Both the position numbers and the translations under genes were made by a program. Positions 58,116 to 64,000 of a stretch of 64,000 nucleotides of DNA are shown here, piece by piece. The stretch covers positions 47,172,799-47,236,798 of the forward strand of contig CM031614.1 in NCBI GenBank assembly GCA_018398815.1. Reading direction: 5' to 3'. The stretch's first letter is position 1; every line of letters begins with the position of its first letter. The DNA comes from Conus ventricosus (taxonomy: Eukaryota; Mollusca; Gastropoda; Neogastropoda; Conidae). Below the pieces are notes generated by a model, which was given only the letters and a program-made list of their open reading frames with translations, was not told where the DNA came from and did no database searches.

Positions 58116-59512
58116 CAGGGTTCCCAGGGTCCTTACCGGTCCTTACATTTTGAAACACCTCAAGTAAGGCCTTACAAGTGCTTATATTAGCATCAAGGTC
58201 CTTACAAGTCCTTATGACAGCCAAAAAATTGTCGATGGCAAAATGCTGGTTGGAAAATCTCGGAAGCAAGCGGTACTTGCTCTGAAATCTGCTCGCCAAT
58301 GGGTTCTGACAAATGGCCCTAGCCTAGCAGACAACTTTCAGCTTGGAAGTTTTGATTTTTCTCAAGGTCTCGTCCTAGTTTTGCATGGTCTCGTTTCGCG
58401 TGAAGACTCGATACTTTCATCCATCATTTTCCAGTCTTTGCTCAAGGCAGTCGAAATGCCAGGAAAGTGCATTTCAGGATCGTTGGGTAAAAAAAAAAGC
58501 AGTACAAGGACTGGTTGCTGAAGGATCCCCAAAACAAACATTATGCTCGATGTTCTGTGTGTCGAAAGATCACTGCATTTGGCGTCAATGGCACGTAGGG
58601 TTGTGCTAGACCATATTCATAATATGGGAAGTGTGGTGGGAGTTGTCATTGACAAAAAAACTCCTTGTCTCAGCATCAGGAGCCTGGGGAAGATATGACA
58701 GATACCTTGCTGAACAGAGGCAAGAGGAGGAGGCAGCTGTGGAAAAAGAGAAGAGAAAGAGGTTGGGAGAAGAACTGGTCAACCTGAGGAAGAAACATAA
58801 AGGCACCAGTGATGAGGCACGTCATCTACTTGAAGAGGCTGACCGTCTAAGCTTCCATTCTCAGGAGCAGAGAAGTTTCAGTCTGATTGAACGATCCAAC
58901 ACTCTGCGTTTGTTAGCTAAGGACAGAAAAAATGAAGCAGAGAGAGTTCAACAGGACATCACAAGGGTCGAAAAAGAATGGGAAAAATGCTGATTAAGGC
59001 CAGTGTATGTGTGTGTGTGTGTGCTCTTTTTTTTTCTCTCCGATGATATATTCAGGATCTGAAAGTGCCTATGACCACTAATAACAGTTTTGTTTTTGTT
59101 TCTCATTCTCTGTGTCATTTTTTTTTTTTACTTATCTCTTCTGTTGTGAAAGATTGACATTCAAGTTTAAGTATCAGCTACGACAGTCAGGTTAAAGTAT
59201 CAGCTGGTTTTAGTTTTAGGTGTGAAAAGAGTGGATTGAAGTGGAAGACAAGAGACTCAAGACATTGTTCTTACTGAAGACTGAACAAGGGAACAAACAG
59301 TTTTCAGCGTGATTTGATTCTGCAGTACAGCAGCCAAGTTGTGTTGGGTGTATGCTGTGTTTGGTGCATTTCCATGAAGAGATATACAAGTACGTTTTGT
59401 AATATATATGCTGCTAATGTTAATGTAGAGGTCCTTACTAATTTAGAAAATGGTCCTTATAGGTCCTTACAAGGTCCTTACTTGGCATAAGCTGAAGTCC
59501 CTGGGAACCCTG
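58116..59512 (+). mobile_element. DNA transposon, internally deleted, copy 2 (hAT-like, 5-bp TSD)
   Basis: 1397-bp relative of the element at 9686-10985. The left end CAGGGTTCCCAGGG is matched by the inverted right end CCCTGGGAACCCTG (59499-59512). A 5-bp duplication CTTGA flanks it (58111-58115 and 59513-59517). It keeps the amino-terminal transposase region with a 2-bp deletion and a 1-bp gain near 58470-58500, is deleted after about 58590, and resumes with a coiled-coil carboxyl-terminal region absent from copy 1. The GT run and 3' subterminal GGTCCTTAC repeats are shared. Confidence 0.92.
58631..58993 (+). pseudogene. Transposase carboxyl-terminal coiled-coil remnant
   Basis: The open frame ends KEWEKC, stop at 58991-58993. 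From about residue 20 it is charged and helical (YDRYLAEQRQEEEAAVEKEK and on), with heptad-like Leu and Ala spacing, RKKHK, and ERSNTLRLLAKDRKNEAERV near the end. It resembles the carboxyl tails of BED-finger transposase-like proteins in invertebrates and fish. The catalytic part between it and the amino-terminal remnant is deleted. The ATG at 58631 lies near the deletion join and is probably not a real start. Confidence 0.6.
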
Positions 59513-59521
59513 CTTGATCAA

Positions 59522-59582
59522 GATAAGATGAGATAATGTTGCTTATAGCCCAGCCGACCACAAAGGGTCACATCAGGCTGTC
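59522..59582 (-). mobile_element. TTATC-tailed short retroinsertion, copy 4 (61 bp), at the transposon edge
   Basis: On the - strand: GACAGCCTGATGTGACCCTT, TGTGGTCGGCTGGGCTATAA, GCAACATTATCTCATCTTAT. A perfect 11-bp duplication TGCTTGATCAA flanks it (59511-59521 and 59583-59593). The first two bases of the left duplication are the last two of the transposon's terminal repeat, so this insertion came after the transposon. Confidence 0.9.
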
Positions 59583-59682
59583 TGCTTGATCAAAGCAGGA
59601 AACTTCATACATGGTGGGGGTTAGAAAATCCCAAACGGGATTGAGTGACAGGCAGCATGCTGTGGCAAGGTATACATTTCTG

Positions 59683-59858
59683 GTCATCAGGATGTGGTGG
59701 GGAGGCATACCTAAATTAACACCAGGGGTTTCTGGTCATCAGGATGTGGTGGGGGTAGGCATACCTAAATTAACACCAGGGGTTTCTGGTCATCAGGATG
59801 TGGTGGGGGGAGGCATACCTAAATATACACCAGGGGTTTCTGGTCATCAGGATGGGGA
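59683..59858. repeat. About 53-bp tandem repeat, about 3.3 copies
   Basis: TTTCTGGTCATCAGGATGTG, GTGGGGGGAGGCATACCTAA and ATTAACACCAGGGG recur with G-run length differences. Confidence 0.92.
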
Positions 59859-59974
59859 GGGATAAAATGGGAAAGGGCAAAGACAGTTTGTGTCCAAGGG
59901 GGCCAACTCTCACAATATAGAATGGTAAAATGGTTGGTCAGTTCTGTTTTGTCATCTTTTGAGTCAACTGTAGC

Positions 59975-60412
59975 CTAACTGGTGAAGAGCATACTATAGA
60001 GTCAGATAACTGACTGGTTAACACCATACTGTAGAGTCAGATAACTGACTGGTTAACACCATACTGTAGAGTCGGATAACTGACTGGTTAACACCATACT
60101 GTAGAGTCAGATAACTGACTGGTTAACACCATACTGTAGAGTCAGATAACTGACTGGTTAACACCATACTGTAGAGTCAGATAACTGACTGGTTAACACC
60201 ATACTGTAGAGTCAGATAACTGACTGGTTAACACCATACTGTAGAGTCAGATAACTGACTGGTTAACACCATACTGTAGAGTCAGATAACTGACTAGTTA
60301 ACACCATACTGTAGAGTCAGATAACTCACTGGTTAACACCATACTGTAGAGTCAGATAACTCGCTGGTGAAGAGCATACTGTAGAGTCAGATAACTCGCT
60401 GGTGAAGAGCAT
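59975..60412. repeat. 35-bp minisatellite, left arm
   Basis: Unit ATAACTGACTGGTTAACACC followed by ATACTGTAGAGTCAG. Units in this arm carry AACACCATACT; the last two switch to GAAGAGCATACT with CTCGCTGG. Confidence 0.97.
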
Positions 60413-61058
60413 GTGTTGTGTTGTTGTCTGTCTGTCTGTCGAGATGACGAAGACCATCTAGTCATCCTGGGATTGGGGGTGAGTGCGAAGATGGCTGGTC
60501 AGGCCGATCTGCGCACGGAAAGACCTATCACAGTACGGACAGGGGATGGTGGCAGCAGTTGGAGATCTGTTGACACCGGTCTTCCTGATCATCCTGCGCT
60601 GCTCAGCTGCAGCAATTTTGTTGCCTTCACAGGTCTCTGCACCTTTGTGGACAACCGATCGCCACCCGTCTCTGTCCTGGGCAGTCTGCTCCCATGTTGT
60701 GTGGCTGATGTTGAAGGCCTTCAGGGAAGATTTGAAGCTGTCTTTGAAACACTTTTCTGGCCTCCATGAGAGTGTTTGCCTTCTTATAGTTTCTTTGGCA
60801 GCCGATGGTCTGGCATGCGAACTACATGACCTGCCCAGCGAAGCTGTGACTGCATCAGAATGGTGAAGATGCTAGGAAGGCCAGCACAAGTGAGGACTTC
60901 AGTGTCCGGATCTTGTCTTGCCACTTAATGCCCATGAGTCTTCTGAGGCAGGTGGTGTGGAAATGGTTCAGTTTCCTGGTGTGACGCTGGTAAAGCGTCC
61001 ATATTTCACAGCCATAGAGCAGTATGGCGAGGACTCTGGCCCGATACACCTTGATCAA
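60413..61058 (-). mobile_element. 5'-truncated non-LTR retrotransposon (646 bp), end of ORF2 with zinc finger
   Basis: On the - strand the frame from about 61050 reads VYRARVLAILLYGCEIWTLY, QRHTRKLNHFHTTCLRRLMG, IKWQDKI: the thumb region of LINE ORF2 reverse transcriptases. Further on in other frames come LRWAGHVVRMPDHRLPKK and a C2H2 finger (CPYCDRSFRAQIGL...HLRTH type), with several frameshifts and stops. It ends with TCTGTCTGTCT-like and ACAACA repeats at 60413-60440. GGTGAAGAGCAT borders both sides (60401-60412 and 61059-61070), a likely 12-bp duplication. A dead copy. Confidence 0.93.
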
Positions 61059-61370
61059 GGTGAAGAGCATACTGTAGAGTCAGATAACTGACTGGTTAAC
61101 AGCATACTGTAGAGTCAGATAACTAACTGGTTTACAGCATACTGTAGAGTCGGATAACTGACTGGTTAACAGCATACTGTAGAGTCAGATAACTGACTGG
61201 TGAAGAGCATACTGTAGAGTCAGATAACTGACTGGTTAACAGCATACTGTAGAGTCAGATAACTGACTGGTTTACAGCGTACTGCAGAGTCAGATAACTG
61301 ACTGGTTAACAGCATACTGTAGAGTTGGATAACTGACTGGTTAACAGCATACTGTAGAGTCAGATAAGGC
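61059..61370. repeat. 35-bp minisatellite, right arm
   Basis: Same unit as 59975-60412, but with AACAGCATACT, TTTACAGC and GAAGAGCATACT variants instead of AACACCATACT. It was continuous with the left arm before the LINE insertion. Confidence 0.97.
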
Positions 61371-64000
61371 CAGAAACTGGTGCACATTAATACAGGCCTC
61401 TTCTCCCTGCATCAACGGTTTGGAAGAAGTGGAGATGGCAAGTTGCCGAGATAAATAACCTTAATTCCAGTTCCTAGCCCTGAAATACAAAATGAACTAG
61501 CAGCAAGAACAAAGTGACCAGGACCCACGTTTGGTGAAGGTAACCTGGTTTACTCTTAAGAATAGTTAGTTCTATATTATGAAACATTTATGCCTTGATC
61601 TCTCACAGTATGCTGTACATAATACTATATCTCATATTTGACTGTTTTTGCACCATCAGTGAAAGTATTCAACACCACACAAACAGAAATATGTCCGTCT
61701 TTCCTAAAAACAGTTTGAAACAGACATAGTTTTCAGACATAAAACATCTGCCATTTGATGTCTCGCCCATTATCGACTTTGTTCAACTGTTTGATATACA
61801 TAAGGGGTCTAGAATTAAGAAAAGTAACCTTTGAGATGCTAACATGTCTTTTTCTTATCTAGCAAAATATTTACATACGACGCATAGGCCATTCAACCCA
61901 GATCTCAAAATAATGATGCTCGCATCATGCTCCCTTGTGCTATACATCATCTGCTTTTATCTCATACCTTTCCTGCATTTCTGGTGGCAATGGTATCCAA
62001 GATCAAAGAACACACCGAAACGTGTCTTTCTCACCCACACACAATACAAAGTGGGAGCACTTTTGGACTTGAAACAAACACCTGCCAGTTGCTTTCTTGC
62101 CTGTCGTTAGCTTTGTCCTCTGTTACCATGTCGATGCAGAATCAAATATCCACTCTCCCAGAGCTGGGAACACAATGGCAGCAGGACCGGTCTCTCCCAG
62201 ACAGGTTTTCACGGGGGGGGGGGGGGGGGGGTGGGGGGGGGGGGGGGTCAACAGACAGTGGACCGATTGTCTGGAGAAAGATGGTTGCCAAGTGATACTG
62301 CAACAGGCTGGAAGACATTGCCAGCCTGCATGCGAAGGTGCAAGGTCTGATGGCCAACAGGGAACAATGATCCTTGACAAGGAAATCCTTCACTAGTTAT
62401 GACATTTTGTTCATTGAGTAAGTACTCCACAAAAGCCTTTTTTTTTTTTCTAATAGCAGTTTATTTACCAGATCCACAAAAGTTTTGGTTGAACTGACCA
62501 AGGAATGTAAACTAATGGTTGTCTTAACAGTTAATCGCCAATCTTTTTACCACATAAAACAAGTTTGAGTGGAAATGTTGGTACATGCTAATCTGCCATT
62601 ATATGCACAATGAACATGGACATTCATGCAGTGCTTCACCAATAAAAAACCTGAAATAATGGAAATAAAATTGCACAAAGATATTCTTATTGCTAGTGTT
62701 ACTCAGCAAAAACAGAACACACTGAGTGTGAGAAACGGAGAGAAGGATTGGTGAAAAAGATCAACCATCTACACGTGTAGTGGCTGATTTGTTTGTAATC
62801 AATCCAGCATTGATGGAGATCAGTAGTGGCTGACTATAACGAGTAGTCATGCACATCATTGAAGCGAATATGGTCAGTGTGTTAATAAATAAACACAAAG
62901 TCACACAGCAGGCTATGGATATATTTTAAGAGCACACTACATACAACAGCCAAAAGGTATCCAAGGCATTAATTAAAGCAAACAAATCAAGTCTGAAAGA
63001 CTGCTGACATATCCCACTGATGTTCACAGCAGAACTACAATGTGCTGTGTCTGTCTTGGCACCATGATCATGACTAAAACAAGATGCAACATACATAATG
63101 GTCAACGCATTCAGCAACACCACACAGATGCAATGCAATGCAAAACAACACACCACATTTTCTGTTTATGAGATTCTGCATACAGAACGAGGAATGAAAG
63201 AGAAGGAAAATATGAAAACACCTCCATCCAACTGAAAGACTAAATAAACTGGACCACTCCACTGATCCCTTCCCTCTATATAAGTCCAGAAGACCAAGAA
63301 ACATGTGTTAATCTTTGCCATACTTCCCATGTGAAACCCCCCCCCCCACAAAAATAAGTAATACATTTCCAATGACATGGACCCTACAGAACCCAAAATC
63401 TTTTTTTAAAAAGTGATGATGGCAATCATTCTTTTATCGACTGTGCATAAGATGGTTATCAAAGAGTATAGAGATATGAAATTTTATGGATTGTATGAGA
63501 CTCACATCATCGAAAGTGTGGAGTGGTCACATCAACATCCAGTATTAAAAAGCATTGATGGTCACTATTTCTTCTGTTCAAAGTACAGGTCATGTACAAC
63601 CTGCATATGCCATTGTCACAGATGTGTCATCAAAAGCAACCTCTGGTAAGTTATTCATGTTAAAATGCACGGTCTCTTGGCCTCACTGCTGCACTTTAGG
63701 ACGAGCATCAGATGGGCTACGTAACTGGCAAAATTCCATAGAACTTCCCGATCAGCAATCAAAAATGTTTTTATCTAGGTTGCTTTGATGGTTGGTGTTT
63801 CTCAACTGAGGGGAGTAGGGGTGGGGTGGGGGCGGAATCAGTCAGCTCACACACTCTAGCAGGTTAATGCAAAGTCATCAGATTCGTCACAGAAAGTGAC
63901 TGGATAGTCTGGATTCCACTATCAAAATGGGGAGACACAGCCTGAATATGAGCTAAATGTGCAAATAAGAGAAGGATATGCAACACTACTTCTAACTGCA
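61371..64000. other. Window end, no gene recognised
   Basis: AT-rich sequence with a 35-base G tract (one T) at 62213-62247 and a C-run at 63339-63347. Short frames (for example 63413-63649) have no recognisable domain and no supporting splice or start context. Confidence 0.4.
62213..62247. repeat. 35-base G tract
   Basis: G19-T-G15, preceded by TTTTCAC. The longest of at least eight G or C runs of 15 or more in the window. Confidence 0.9.

Noticed and set aside
63413..63788. Two overlapping short + frames near the window end
   Set aside because: No recognisable domain, AT-rich codons, and no splice sites of a quality like the vinculin exons.

Overview
This window is a eukaryotic intron-rich locus with no bacterial features. 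It carries the 3' part of a vinculin gene on the + strand, running from an internal exon at 1348 to the stop codon at 49900. The predicted protein resembles animal vinculin throughout. The tail without its optional exons reads much like the arthropod form. The interspersed repeats (a short SINE with a GAAA tail, a TTATC-tailed retroelement and non-LTR reverse transcriptase 3' ends) are of kinds I associate with marine gastropod genomes. My inference is therefore a mollusc, probably a snail; the vinculin call itself does not depend on that.

Region 1-31391 holds the end of the vinculin head and the proline-rich neck. Constitutive exons lie at 1348, 2846, 4231, 6479, 7222 and 9422, and they join in phase. 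Next come three candidate cassette exons, at 17034 (61 codons), 24383 (17 codons) and 26001 (36 codons). All have intron phase 1 on both sides, so each can be included or skipped without changing the frame before the neck exon at 31392. The introns hold minisatellites, microsatellites, an internally deleted DNA transposon 158 bp after exon 9422-9527, a non-LTR fragment nested in an older repeat, and a 325-bp hairpin element.

Region 31392-49900 encodes the rest of the neck and the actin- and lipid-binding tail: exons 31392, 33090, 35103 and 49734, plus two near-identical 39-nt mini-exons at 36922 and 40698 that are phase 1 on both sides. The exon expected between 33205 and 35103 (about 41 residues of the tail helical bundle) is not visible, and the two flanking exons do not join in frame as they stand. 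This is either an assembly loss or an unusual transcript. A second, unrelated DNA transposon with a 6-bp target duplication sits between the mini-exons, ending 67 bp before the second.

Region 49901-64000 is downstream of the stop codon. It has no confident gene apart from possible vinculin 3' UTR. One exon-like segment with strong splice signals lies on the - strand at 51985-52095. A second copy of the 5-bp-TSD transposon is at 58116-59512, directly abutted by a 61-bp retroinsertion. A 35-bp minisatellite follows, split by a 5'-truncated non-LTR element on the - strand. The last 2.5 kb contain nothing I can name.

Much of the sequence is tandem repeat. Several units are multiples of 3 bp (24 and 27), which creates long reading frames on both strands that should not be taken for proteins.
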